In this document: positions 43,202-53,087 of the stretch, piece by piece
Layout of the letters: every line of letters starts with the position of its first letter
Numbering within the stretch: position 1 is the stretch's first letter
From: Filimonas sp.
GTDB taxonomy: Bacteria; Bacteroidota; Bacteroidia; Chitinophagales; Chitinophagaceae
Direction of reading: 5' to 3'
Assembly (NCBI GenBank): GCA_017306865.1
Contig: JAFKHH010000021.1
Location: 1 to 64,000, forward strand
DNA length: 64,000 nucleotides
Program-made: the position numbers and the translations under genes
Notes under the pieces: generated by a model
Databases searched by the model: none
Told to the model about the DNA's origin: nothing
What the model saw: only the letters and a program-made list of their open reading frames with translations

Positions 43202-44092
43202 ATGATGCAATCAGCATTAAAAATACATGCAATTATTTTAGCCTTAAATGAAGAACAATTTATTAAGGCTCAATTAGACACGATATATCCATTTTGCTCT
43301 AAAATTTCGGTTATAACCCAATATGACAGGGATTGGTATGGAACACCTGTACAACCAGATAATACAGTTCAAATTGTCCTTAATTATAAAGATCCGGCAG
43401 GTAAAATAAACTTAGTTACCAGAAGGATGCCTGATGAAGCAGCTGCACGAAACATGGAGATGCTTTCATTTAATAAAAAGAGTTTCACTGGTACAAAGTC
43501 GCATGGACGGGCAATGAGTGATATCGCTGCATTCCATTCGGCACCAGATTATTTTTGGATTATAGATGCAGATGAATTGTATGACGTAGATACAATTCCT
43601 GATATTTTAATGCATTTGGAACTTAAAAAACCAACTGGTATGCGCGTTACCGGTTATAATTATTTACGTACATGGAATCAACGGGTTCCTCGTAGTGTGA
43701 TAGATTTTACGCATTTTGGTTTTATAAAGCCCGGCATCTTATTCGAACAAAGAAGAGTGATAAGTTGGAATGAATCCCGTATAAAATATCTGTTGCAGAA
43801 ATTACATCTGCCTGATTTTTCCAGTAAGTTATTTGGTTTCATTAACTGCCCGGAAGAAATCGGAGTCTTTCATCATGCGTGTTGGCTGGGAGATAATAAA
43901 AGGATAAGAAATAAGTTTGATAAGTCCTCTCATAGAGAATCATTAACTTATAAAGAAGCATCCGTAGATGAAATAGAGAATATATTTATTCCAACAAAAG
44001 ACCTCCCTAAAAACATTCAAAACGCCAGTTGGCCTGTGGACTTTTTTTGTGACACAAAAGGAACAAATGGTGAGGTTATTTTAGAAGGTTGA
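43202..44092 (+). CDS. Glycosyltransferase-like protein (GT2-type)
   Basis: The 296-residue protein begins KIHAIILALNEEQFIKAQL, a GT2-like first strand, and has IIDADELYDVDTI as a plausible DxD. No further diagnostic motif was recognised. A second Met follows directly, so the start could be 43202 or 43205. Its place between GT4 and acyltransferase genes supports a role in locus 2 glycan assembly. Confidence 0.7.
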   Translation: MMQSALKIHAIILALNEEQFIKAQLDTIYPFCSKISVITQYDRDWYGTPVQPDNTVQIVLNYKDPAGKINLVTRRMPDEAAARNMEMLSFNKKSFTGTKSHGRAMSDIAAFHSAPDYFWIIDADELYDVDTIPDILMHLELKKPTGMRVTGYNYLRTWNQRVPRSVIDFTHFGFIKPGILFEQRRVISWNESRIKYLLQKLHLPDFSSKLFGFINCPEEIGVFHHACWLGDNKRIRNKFDKSSHRESLTYKEASVDEIENIFIPTKDLPKNIQNASWPVDFFCDTKGTNGEVILEG

Positions 44093-44135
44093 ACTAACCC
44101 TGAATATTAGTACTTAGTTAGAAGAGCACAGTTGA

Positions 44136-45164
44136 ATGGAACGAAATCATAGATTTTTTCAGTTAGATAGTTTACGGGGAATAGCTGCTTTTGTAGTGAT
44201 GCTACATCATTATTTTGCTATTTATGATAGAGATTTTAAGCACAATTTTTTTGTTCCGCCTGTATTTATGTATGGGTTTTATGGGGTAGAGCTTTTCTTT
44301 ATAATAAGTGGGTTTGTTATTTATTACACGCTTCACTACTGCAGAACTGCTGGAGATTTTTTGATAAAAAGATTTATTAGGCTATTTCCTACATATTGGT
44401 TGTGTGTTTGCATAACTTTTCTGGCAATAACATGCTTTCCTCTGTCTGCTTTTAGGGATACCACGTGGAAAGATGCTTTGGTAAATATGACAATGCTAAA
44501 TGGGCTTGTGGGAGTTAAGGGCGTAGATCCGTCTTATTGGTCTTTGCAGCCAGAGCTCTTTTTTTATTTATTGATGACATTTCTTTTTTTTACCAGGCTA
44601 TCAAAATATTTATATACATGCTTATGGGTTTGGTTAGGGTTGATTTTATTTTATAACCTTGTTCATAAAATTCCAGTAGCAGGGGCTTTTTTAAATCTTA
44701 AATACGGGTCACTTTTTATTGCAGGTATTTGCTTTTATAAAATCAAAGTAGAGAAAGACCTGTCTTTGCAAGCTTTGTTTTTACTGATTGCAAGCTACGT
44801 TTGCACACTGGTAGTTCTTAGGGACTTGGAAGGAGTGTATGGCTCTATAACAATTGTTTATTTATTATTTATTTGTGCCTTATTCTGCAAGATGAAAATA
44901 TTTTCATGGAAGGCATTAATCTTTTTAGGTAATATTTCTTATGCACTCTATCTAATACATCAAAATATTGGTTTTATTATTATTCGCCAAACAATCTTAT
45001 GGACAGGCATCTCGGGGCCGGAAGTAGTTATTCTTCCCATTATAATTTCAATACTACTTGCGTGGCTAATAACCTATTATTTTGAAAAGGAGGTTATATC
45101 AAGATTAAAGCGATTACTGTTGACAAATAAAACAAAGGGGGCGTCTGAAAAATGGGCTTATTAA
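44136..45164 (+). CDS. Membrane O-acyltransferase (acyltransferase family 3)
   Basis: The 342-residue polytopic protein has the family start FQLDSLRGIAAFVVMLHHYF, with the catalytic-type His in LHHY, and FYGVELFFIISGFVIYYTL. About ten helices follow, then a basic tail. It acylates the glycan at the inner membrane. Its last 13 bases overlap the start of the next transferase gene. It is the second family member in the locus, so at least two acyl decorations are likely. Confidence 0.9.
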   Translation: MERNHRFFQLDSLRGIAAFVVMLHHYFAIYDRDFKHNFFVPPVFMYGFYGVELFFIISGFVIYYTLHYCRTAGDFLIKRFIRLFPTYWLCVCITFLAITCFPLSAFRDTTWKDALVNMTMLNGLVGVKGVDPSYWSLQPELFFYLLMTFLFFTRLSKYLYTCLWVWLGLILFYNLVHKIPVAGAFLNLKYGSLFIAGICFYKIKVEKDLSLQALFLLIASYVCTLVVLRDLEGVYGSITIVYLLFICALFCKMKIFSWKALIFLGNISYALYLIHQNIGFIIIRQTILWTGISGPEVVILPIIISILLAWLITYYFEKEVISRLKRLLLTNKTKGASEKWAY

Positions 45165-46330
45165 GGAGTGTGCCGGATAAAACAAAAGTTCTTGTTATTA
45201 TTCCTTCAGGATTCTGTTATGGGTTACAGCACATAAGTTTCAGCTTATTCAACACATCCAGGGATAAAATAGAACCTTTTTTCCTGATCAGTAAATGGAG
45301 TGATGGTGAGTTTGAGCGGGAAATCCAAAGAATGGGGTTTAAATTCTCTCATAGTTGGCTAGGCATGTTTAGCAGGAAGATGGATGCTAAAAACATAAAA
45401 ATGTCTTTACATGCCTTGAGTAGATTGCCAGCGTTATACAGAGACTTTTGGAAATTATATAAGTCATTCAAGCCTGATATACTTTTTTTTGCAAATCATC
45501 ATGAACTGATCCTGCTATATCCGGCTTTAGCCTTTATTAGGCGCCCAGTCGTGTGCCATATGCACGATCCTGCACCTGCTCTTTCTTTTCAAAAAAGAAC
45601 TTTTTCATTTTACATGAAAAAAGTTAAAAAAATATTAGCTATATCTGAGAATGTAAAACAGCGAGTAATTGCTTTAGGCGGGAAAGAAAATGAGATCACA
45701 GTTCTGCACAATGGAATAATGATTCCTGCTACACCCGATTTTGAGCGTGATAATACATTATGTAAAAAAGCTCAGTGGCCAGATGACGTGTTTATTATTG
45801 GGATTACAGGGCAAATGTCAGCAACAAAAGGGCATGAAGATTTATTAAATGCGTTTGCGAAGGCATATAAAAATAATAAGGCATTGAGGTTAATAATAGG
45901 AGGGAGGCCATCATATCCTTTTTTCCAAACACTACAAACACTAATAGATAGCCTTGCATTGAAAGATGTAGTTTATTTTTCCGGATGGCAAGAAGATGCA
46001 TCCTCTTTTTTTAGATCAATAGATCTGTATGTACTTGCATCAAGACATGATGAAGGCTACGGTTTAGTTATTGCGGAGGCAATGGCCTTTTCAAAGCCAA
46101 CTGTTATAACTGCCAGTGGTGGAGCTGTGGAGCTGGTTAAGGATGGAATAACGGGTTTTATTGTACCTAAGCGGGATATAGATGCTCTTGCCCAAAAGAT
46201 TGAAACATTTGCGACAGATAACGTCTTGTATGAAAATGCCCGGCGTGCTGCGTATGCCTACGTGAAAAGTCATTTTGATTTGCAGAAAAAGGCAATAGAG
46301 TTCAGTAATTTTTTAGAAAAAGTGAAATAG
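45152..46330 (+). CDS. Glycosyltransferase family 4 (GT-B)
   Basis: The 392-residue GT-B enzyme has an N-terminal domain with VLVIIPSGFCYGLQHISF. The donor domain begins at IIGITGQMSATKGHEDLLNA, followed by LYVLASRHDEGYGLVIAEAMA with the E-x7-E nucleotide-sugar motif. It starts inside the acyltransferase gene end. The protein right after it is the probable polymerase. Confidence 0.88.
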   Translation: MGLLRSVPDKTKVLVIIPSGFCYGLQHISFSLFNTSRDKIEPFFLISKWSDGEFEREIQRMGFKFSHSWLGMFSRKMDAKNIKMSLHALSRLPALYRDFWKLYKSFKPDILFFANHHELILLYPALAFIRRPVVCHMHDPAPALSFQKRTFSFYMKKVKKILAISENVKQRVIALGGKENEITVLHNGIMIPATPDFERDNTLCKKAQWPDDVFIIGITGQMSATKGHEDLLNAFAKAYKNNKALRLIIGGRPSYPFFQTLQTLIDSLALKDVVYFSGWQEDASSFFRSIDLYVLASRHDEGYGLVIAEAMAFSKPTVITASGGAVELVKDGITGFIVPKRDIDALAQKIETFATDNVLYENARRAAYAYVKSHFDLQKKAIEFSNFLEKVK

Positions 46331-46337
46331 AAATTGA

Positions 46338-47750
46338 ATGTATTACGGAGAGAAAAAAATACCCCGCGGGCTTGTAAATGCTGTTATTCTGTATCTCCTT
46401 TATTGTCTATTATTTACCCCTAATTTTTTAATTACAGTTCCTGTTGCGCTTTTTCCCTTATTAGCTTTCAGGTTATTTTGGGTAGATAAACATCCTAATG
46501 TGCTTTTTTTTGGAATGATGATACAGTGGATGTCAGCTTCATTGCAATTGCTATATTGCAATGTGTTAAGGGTTACACTGGAGGAGAAAATGAGAGTTTC
46601 TTCATTCCCTGCTTATACAATGGAGTATGCTACTTTTCTATCCATTATTGCATTATACTTTTTTTCCCTTGGCTTATTTGTTAAAATAAGAAAATTGAAA
46701 GTCGAAGATATTTTTGAAGCGTTTAATAATTATAGCGCGCGAAATATTTTATTAGCGTATATCATTTTTTCTGCGATAGTCTATTTTACTTCGGGACTGA
46801 TATGGAAATATCAAAGTGTAGTACAATACATTTTTTTCTTCTTTTATATTAAATGGGGGTTATTCTTGGTAGCTTTTTACGCTGTTCATAAAATAGATAG
46901 GAGACTGCGAAATCTTTTTTATTTAATAGTATTAATTGAGTTCTTATTATCACTCGTTTCTTATTTCGCCAGCTCTTTCTTAAATATCATTTTTTTCATG
47001 CTCATAGGTTTAATCACTATTCAGCCTAAATTAAATCTAAGATCATATTTCTTTCTTTTGATATTTGGAGTTTTTATTTTTCACATTGGCGTACTATGGA
47101 CTGCAGTAAAAGGAGATTACCGTTCATTTATTAGTGGCGGAACTACTGCTCAGACAGTAACTGTATCCCGTAATGAGTCATTTAATAAGTTAATCGACCT
47201 CCTCAAAAATGTTGATGATACTAAGTACAAAGCGGCTATTGAGCAAACTATAGATAGGCTTGGGTATATTCAATTTTTTGCAGCATCCCTGGATTATGTA
47301 CCGCGTGTAGTGCCTTATCAAAACGGGCAAATATATTTAGAAGCAGTTGAGCATTATCTTGTACCGAGGTTCTTGAATCCCAACAAAGCTGTGCTGGATG
47401 ATAGCAAGCATGTAAATCAATATACCGGATTGCGGGTTACAACAAGTGAAGGCGGGGCCTCATTCAGTTTGGGATATGTAGCGGACGCTTATATTGATTT
47501 CGGCCCGGTATTTATGTTTACGGTTATTTTTGCGTTTGGCTATTTATGTGGCATATTTTACAATTATCTCTTTAAACGTTCTCCTAACCAGGTTTGGGTA
47601 TGGATCTTTACAGGCCCCTTTTTTTTACTAATAAATGTTTATGGGGCTGATACGAAAAAAGCTTTGGGATTCATTTTAATATATTTTATAACAGTAGCAG
47701 TATTAAAGAATTTTTTGATTAAAAGAGTCGATCCGTTTATTCGGGCATAG
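46338..47750 (+). CDS. Probable O-antigen/capsule repeat-unit polymerase (Wzy-like)
   Basis: The 470-residue inner-membrane protein has about 11-12 hydrophobic helices and a large hydrophilic, presumably periplasmic loop (about 265-380) rich in charged and aromatic residues, the Wzy layout. Wzy sequences are poorly conserved, so the call rests on topology, length and context: a single polymerase-like gene among transferases, with Wza, Wzc and Wzx genes in the same locus. A different polytopic transferase is the alternative. Confidence 0.7.
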   Translation: MYYGEKKIPRGLVNAVILYLLYCLLFTPNFLITVPVALFPLLAFRLFWVDKHPNVLFFGMMIQWMSASLQLLYCNVLRVTLEEKMRVSSFPAYTMEYATFLSIIALYFFSLGLFVKIRKLKVEDIFEAFNNYSARNILLAYIIFSAIVYFTSGLIWKYQSVVQYIFFFFYIKWGLFLVAFYAVHKIDRRLRNLFYLIVLIEFLLSLVSYFASSFLNIIFFMLIGLITIQPKLNLRSYFFLLIFGVFIFHIGVLWTAVKGDYRSFISGGTTAQTVTVSRNESFNKLIDLLKNVDDTKYKAAIEQTIDRLGYIQFFAASLDYVPRVVPYQNGQIYLEAVEHYLVPRFLNPNKAVLDDSKHVNQYTGLRVTTSEGGASFSLGYVADAYIDFGPVFMFTVIFAFGYLCGIFYNYLFKRSPNQVWVWIFTGPFFLLINVYGADTKKALGFILIYFITVAVLKNFLIKRVDPFIRA

Positions 47751-47756
47751 TCTGGT

Positions 47757-48944
47757 ATGAAACCTATTATTTTTTTAAACTCTCATCCTATACAATATTT
47801 TGCTCCGTTATATCAGAAGATTAATAGGGAAGAACCTGATTTTAAGTTGGAAGTTTTGTACTGCTCTGATGCAAGTGTAAAAGGACAACTTGATAAAGGG
47901 TTTGGCACAAAAGTTAAATGGGATATACCTTTATTGGAAGGATATAGGCACGTTTTTTTGAACAATAATTCTCCTAAACCTTCTGTCCACAAGGGATTCT
48001 GGGGAATCATTAATTGGGATATAATTAAATATCTTAAAAGGAAACAAAAATCAATAATTGTGGTACATGGCTGGGGATATGCAACAAATGTGATTACGAT
48101 TATTGCTGCAAAGGTTTTAGGGCACACTGTATGCCTAAGGGCCGAAACTCCTTTAAATCAAGAGAAACTCAAGAATAGAAAAATTACTTATCTGAAACAT
48201 CTTTATTTGAAATTTCTATTTCTTTTCGTTGATAAATTCTTATACATCGGCTATCAAAATAAACTTTTTTATCAGTCGCTTGGAGTTAAACATAATGCAC
48301 TAATCTTCGCGCCTTATACAATAGATAATGACAGGTTTAAAAAAATAAACGACACCGTTTGTAAACAGGAAGCCAGAGACAAGCTTGGATTAAGTAATCT
48401 TAATGGGAAAAAAATTATTCTATTTTCTGCCAAATACATAACCAAAAAGCGCCCGCTGGATTTATTGAAAGCAATAGAAAATATAGATAATGTTTTTGCA
48501 ATTATGGTTGGGGAAGGAGAACTCCGGCAAAGCATGGAAAGTTTTATTGATGAAAAAAGGATACATAGCAAAGTAAAACTTACCGGCTTTATTAATCAGA
48601 CGGAGATACCTCTTTATTATGCCGCTGCTGATATTTTTGTTTTGTGTTCCGGGCTAGGCGAGACATGGGGATTGTCTACGAATGAAGCGATGAATTTTGA
48701 GTCGACGTTGGTAATCTCCGATACTTGTGGAAGCAGCTATGATCTTGTGAAAGAAAGCGAGAATGGATATGTATTTAAAACGGGCGATATAGAGGATTTA
48801 AAAAAGAAAATTGAACTATGTAGAGATATGACAGAAGAGCAATTGAAGCACGCAAAAAAAACTAATATGAGCATTTTGCAGAAATATGATTACTCGACTG
48901 TAATAGAAGGACTAAAATGTCTGCAAAATATGTCTATAGCATGA
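47757..48944 (+). CDS. Glycosyltransferase family 4 (GT-B)
   Basis: The 395-residue protein starts KPIIFLNSHPIQYFAPLYQ, a known opening in capsule GT4 enzymes. The donor domain has IILFSAKYITKKRPLDLLKA and CSGLGETWGLSTNEAMNF, where E-x7-E is kept. It is separated by 6 bases from the polymerase. This is the last clearly AT-rich gene; composition rises afterwards. Confidence 0.88.
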   Translation: MKPIIFLNSHPIQYFAPLYQKINREEPDFKLEVLYCSDASVKGQLDKGFGTKVKWDIPLLEGYRHVFLNNNSPKPSVHKGFWGIINWDIIKYLKRKQKSIIVVHGWGYATNVITIIAAKVLGHTVCLRAETPLNQEKLKNRKITYLKHLYLKFLFLFVDKFLYIGYQNKLFYQSLGVKHNALIFAPYTIDNDRFKKINDTVCKQEARDKLGLSNLNGKKIILFSAKYITKKRPLDLLKAIENIDNVFAIMVGEGELRQSMESFIDEKRIHSKVKLTGFINQTEIPLYYAAADIFVLCSGLGETWGLSTNEAMNFESTLVISDTCGSSYDLVKESENGYVFKTGDIEDLKKKIELCRDMTEEQLKHAKKTNMSILQKYDYSTVIEGLKCLQNMSIA

Positions 48945-49001
48945 AGTGTTTTTAATCATTATTTAAAGCCTTCTCTATAGTTAAAATGCTAACTTGGTTA
49001 C

Positions 49002-50789
49002 ATGTGCCGCATAGCCGGAATCATAGATTTCCAATCACACCCTGCTGAACAATTACTGCTGCAAATGAGAGACTCCATGAAACATGGAGGTCCTGATGAT
49101 GCCGGCATTTATATGGATGATACATGGCCGTTACTATTTGGCCATCGTCGTCTTGCTCTGATAGATTTGTCTCCTGGTGGACATCAGCCAATGTTATCGC
49201 CTGAAAAAGATATAGTAATTGTTTTTAATGGCGAAATATATAACTACCAGGAATTAAAGGCAGAATTAGCTAGTCAATACAACATTCAATTCAGAACCGG
49301 TTCAGATACGGAGGTAATAATACACGCTTATCGTGTATGGGGTAAAGAATGTTTCAGCAGGTTCAATGGTATGTTTGCGCTTGCCATTCTCGATAAGCAA
49401 AAACATAAAGTATTACTTGCAAGAGACCATGCCGGAATTAAACCCTTGTATTATTCTTTCAAAGATGATTGTCTTGTTTTCGCCTCGGAAGTACGTGCAT
49501 TTAAGTCTGTAAAAAAAGACTGGCCGGAGAATAAAGATTGGAGGAAATACTTTTTATTATTCGGGCACTTACCTGAGCCTGTCACAACATTAGAGGGAGT
49601 CATTCCTTTGAAAAAAGGCTGTGTTTTAGAGTATGACCTGCAAAGTAGGAAAGCCACGCATTTTCAAACACAACCCTTTTATTATAATTACCAGGCCTAT
49701 TCTGAAGAAGAAGCAATCGCACTTGTGCGGGAAAAGCTGGATGTAGCTGTTCAACGGCATCTCATTTCTGATGCACCAATCGGTTTGTTTTTAAGCGGCG
49801 GATTAGATTCAAGCATTCTTACCATATTGGCAAAAAAATATTGCGGAGAAAATCTACAAACGCTTTCGATAGACTTTGAAAATAGTAAATACTCTGAAAA
49901 GCAATACCAGGATATTATTGTAAAGAAGACAGGTGCCCGGCATCAATCATTTCTTGTTACACAGCACGACTTTGAGTCTTCGATAGATGATATTATGGCA
50001 GCTATGGACCAGCCAAGTACAGATGGTATTAATTCTTATTTTATATGCAAATATGCGCGCGAGTATGGACTAAAAGCTGTATTAAGCGGTATTGGCGCAG
50101 ATGAATTGTTTGGAGGCTATCAATCGTTTTACAGGGCTTCGCAAGTACGTAAAATCACTAATCTTCCTGCGTTTGCATTGGCAGCAGCGAACATAGCAAA
50201 AGGGGATAAATGGAAAAGGATAAGCTTCCTGCAGCGCAAAGATGGGCTTGGGGAATACTTGTTTAACAGGGGCTTTTTTGTGTCATCACAGATCGCAAAA
50301 TTCCTTGATTGCCCGGTTCAGGAAATAAACGAATTACTTGAAAATATACCATTCCCTGGTTTTGTGGCTACAATGGACGAGAAAGAGCGTTCAAGCTATT
50401 ATGAAACTAACTGGTACATGCAAAACCAATTATTGAAAGACACGGATTATATGAGCATGTGGCATGGAATAGAAGTGCGTGTGCCTTTCTTAGATAAAGA
50501 ACTAATGCAGGCCATTTATTCAATACAGCCTGAGCTACGATATAAGATCTTACCCAAGCATTTGCTCATTAAAGCATTTGAAACAGAACTGCCGGAAGCA
50601 ATTTATAAAAGACCTAAACAAGGGTTTGTCTTCCCTTTCGAAAATTGGATGAAAAATACGGAGTTGCCGGTTGTGAAAAACAATCATGAATCAGTACGGC
50701 TACAAAAAGGTTTTGCGAATGGGAAAGTGCATTGGAGCCGGTATTGGTGTTATGTTTTGGCTATGTCTTACGGGACTGTTATGATCTAG
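49002..50789 (+). CDS. asnB: Asparagine synthase (glutamine-hydrolysing) family amidotransferase
   Basis: The 595-residue protein has an intact N-terminal class II glutaminase with Cys nucleophile (MCRIAGIID, C2 after Met removal), HRRLALIDLSPGGHQPM and FNGEIYNYQEL. The synthetase domain has the PP-loop SGGLDSS (265-271). In a capsule locus these enzymes may amidate a uronic acid rather than make asparagine (inference). It is followed after 8 bases by a GT4 gene and sits with a carbamoyltransferase gene. Confidence 0.92.
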   Translation: MCRIAGIIDFQSHPAEQLLLQMRDSMKHGGPDDAGIYMDDTWPLLFGHRRLALIDLSPGGHQPMLSPEKDIVIVFNGEIYNYQELKAELASQYNIQFRTGSDTEVIIHAYRVWGKECFSRFNGMFALAILDKQKHKVLLARDHAGIKPLYYSFKDDCLVFASEVRAFKSVKKDWPENKDWRKYFLLFGHLPEPVTTLEGVIPLKKGCVLEYDLQSRKATHFQTQPFYYNYQAYSEEEAIALVREKLDVAVQRHLISDAPIGLFLSGGLDSSILTILAKKYCGENLQTLSIDFENSKYSEKQYQDIIVKKTGARHQSFLVTQHDFESSIDDIMAAMDQPSTDGINSYFICKYAREYGLKAVLSGIGADELFGGYQSFYRASQVRKITNLPAFALAAANIAKGDKWKRISFLQRKDGLGEYLFNRGFFVSSQIAKFLDCPVQEINELLENIPFPGFVATMDEKERSSYYETNWYMQNQLLKDTDYMSMWHGIEVRVPFLDKELMQAIYSIQPELRYKILPKHLLIKAFETELPEAIYKRPKQGFVFPFENWMKNTELPVVKNNHESVRLQKGFANGKVHWSRYWCYVLAMSYGTVMI

Positions 50790-50797
50790 TTTAACTT

Positions 50798-51904
50798 ATG
50801 AAGGTTCTTTTTTTATACCTAAAAGCTTTTTCATTTACCGGGGGGATTGAGAAATTTAATCGTTGCCTGATGAAGGCAATGCATGAATTATTTGTAGATG
50901 AAAAGATAGTAGCTTCTGCAATGTCATCTTACGACAGTACTCCTGATGAACGATATTTTTTCAAGAATAATTTCAAAGGATGGGGCGGGAACAGAATTGT
51001 CTTTGTGTTTGATGCTATAAGAAAAGCTGTTCGCAAAGACGTTGTCATTATAGGGCATATCAATCTTGCCACGGTTGGCTATTTGATCAAGCTATTAAAG
51101 CCCTCAGTAAAAATTGTACTAATCATACATGGCATAGAAGCCTGGTCAACACAGACATCTTTTAAGAAAAAGCTACTGGAAAAGGCTGATGTAATCCTTG
51201 CTGTAAGCCACTTTACGAAGCAACAGGTTTTGTTGTATAATCCATTTATCAGTGAAGAAAAAATAACGGTTTTCCCCAATACAATAGATCCGTATTTCGA
51301 GATGCCTGCTGATTTTGAGAAGCCAGCTTACTTGCAGAGGCGATATGGTTTTGACGAGCAGACAAAAACAATCCTCACAGTTACCAGGTTATTTGCAACG
51401 GAAAAATATAAAGGATATGATAGTATTCTATATGTTTTGAAAGATGTATGCAAAGTTGTACCAAACGTCAGGTATTTACTGATGGGAAAAGCGGATGAAA
51501 GAGAACAAGCCCGGATACAATTATTAATAACACAACTTGACTTAAGTGAGAACGTTTTGATGGGAGGATTTATACCTGAAAATGAATTGATAGACCATTA
51601 TCTTTTGGCAGACACTTTTGTTATGCCAAGTAAAAAAGAAGGGTTTGGTATTGTGTTCATAGAAGCTATGATATGCGGCAGGCATGTTATTGCCGGGCAT
51701 AAAGACGGCAGCCGCGATGCATTAATGGAAGGTGAGTTTGGTACGCTCATAGATCCGGATAACCTCGAAAATCTGAAGGCTGAAATAGTAAATATATTGA
51801 ATGCACCTGCAATTGATGAAAAAGCATTACAGGAGAAAGTGTATAAGCAGTTTGGCTTTCCTGTTTTTAAAGAAAGATTACTAACGATATTAGACCGGAA
51901 TTAA
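50798..51904 (+). CDS. Glycosyltransferase family 4 (GT-B)
   Basis: The 368-residue protein begins KVLFLYLKAFSFTGGIEKFNR, with the family glycine loop GGIEK. It has a donor domain with ILTVTRLFATEKYKGYDSIL and MPSKKEGFGIVFIEAMICG (E-x7-E). It acts in locus 2 glycan assembly, specificity unknown. It lies between asnB and another GT4 gene with gaps of 8 and 4 bases. Confidence 0.9.
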   Translation: MKVLFLYLKAFSFTGGIEKFNRCLMKAMHELFVDEKIVASAMSSYDSTPDERYFFKNNFKGWGGNRIVFVFDAIRKAVRKDVVIIGHINLATVGYLIKLLKPSVKIVLIIHGIEAWSTQTSFKKKLLEKADVILAVSHFTKQQVLLYNPFISEEKITVFPNTIDPYFEMPADFEKPAYLQRRYGFDEQTKTILTVTRLFATEKYKGYDSILYVLKDVCKVVPNVRYLLMGKADEREQARIQLLITQLDLSENVLMGGFIPENELIDHYLLADTFVMPSKKEGFGIVFIEAMICGRHVIAGHKDGSRDALMEGEFGTLIDPDNLENLKAEIVNILNAPAIDEKALQEKVYKQFGFPVFKERLLTILDRN

Positions 51905-51908
51905 TAGC

Positions 51909-53078
51909 GTGCAAGAAAACAATAAACCCATAGCCCTTCTCTGTTACGATTTCTTTTACCCTGGGTTTAAAGCCGGCGGCCCGATCCAGTCATTAACCAA
52001 TCTTATAAATGTTTTACAGGAGACGTTTGACTGCAAGGTACTTACTTCAGCACATGACCTGTATAGTGATCAAGTATATGAAGGGGTACGGGTAAATGAA
52101 TGGAATACGGTGACCGTACCCGGCACAGCGCGCGCAATAGAAGTGTGGTATGCTGAAAATGGTAAGCCTGCACTATCAGATTGGAAAAAAATAATCACGC
52201 AATGCAAGCCGGAGTTTATCTATCTCAATGGTATGTATTCCTACAGGTTTGTATTGCTTCCTCTTCTTACAAAAAAATTATACAAAAGCTGCCGGTTGCA
52301 GGTGTATGTTTTATCCCCCCGTGGTATGTTACAACGCGGGTCGATGGAAGGCAAGTTTGCAAAAAAGAAGATCTATTTCTCCCTTATACGTTTATTGGGC
52401 TTAATGAAAGGCATAAGATGGCATGCCACGAATGAAGAAGAAGAAAAGGATATACGACTTAACATCCACGCTAACGCAACGTATATACAGATAGCGGCTA
52501 ATGTACCTAAAAAGCCTGTTGAGTCGCTGGAGAAGATGGAGAAGAACGTAGGCAGGCTAAGCATAGTTTACCTGTCCCTCATTGCAGAAAAGAAAAACTT
52601 ATACTTCCTGTTAGAACTGATAAAAAAAGTGGGGGATCGTGTATCGCTGGATATTTATGGTCCGTTAAAAGATCCTGCTTATTGGCAAAAATGTAAAGCA
52701 CTTGCAGATACAATGCCAAATGTGCAATATAAAGGTGAAGTGCTGCCGCAAAATGTACAATCTACTATATCGAAATATCACTTGCTCGCACTGCCTACAA
52801 AAGGTGAAAATTTTGGACACGCTTTATATGAAAGCCTCAGTGTAGGCAGGCCCATAGTTACAAGCTACTTCACACCATGGAATAACCTTGAAGAAAAAGG
52901 CGCCGGCTGGAATGTAGATATCAATTCAATTGATGCTGCCAGTGCTGTATTAAATGAAATAATAGCAATGGGGCAGGAGCAGTTTGATCAATACTGTACA
53001 AATGCATTGCAACTGGCAAAGGAGTATTACAAACCTGCAACATATAAACAACAATATCAAAAAGTCTTTTCTAAATAA
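51909..53078 (+). CDS. Glycosyltransferase family 4 (GT-B)
   Basis: The 389-residue protein starts with GTG, as no ATG lies before the conserved CYDFFYPGFKAGGPIQSLTNL with its GG acceptor loop. The donor domain includes IVYLSLIAEKKNLYFLLEL and LALPTKGENFGHALYESLSVG, in which the first acidic residue of E-x7-E is kept. It is closely spaced with the preceding GT4 and the carbamoyltransferase gene 9 bases on. Confidence 0.88.
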   Translation: MQENNKPIALLCYDFFYPGFKAGGPIQSLTNLINVLQETFDCKVLTSAHDLYSDQVYEGVRVNEWNTVTVPGTARAIEVWYAENGKPALSDWKKIITQCKPEFIYLNGMYSYRFVLLPLLTKKLYKSCRLQVYVLSPRGMLQRGSMEGKFAKKKIYFSLIRLLGLMKGIRWHATNEEEEKDIRLNIHANATYIQIAANVPKKPVESLEKMEKNVGRLSIVYLSLIAEKKNLYFLLELIKKVGDRVSLDIYGPLKDPAYWQKCKALADTMPNVQYKGEVLPQNVQSTISKYHLLALPTKGENFGHALYESLSVGRPIVTSYFTPWNNLEEKGAGWNVDINSIDAASAVLNEIIAMGQEQFDQYCTNALQLAKEYYKPATYKQQYQKVFSK

Positions 53079-53087
53079 ATATACTAC

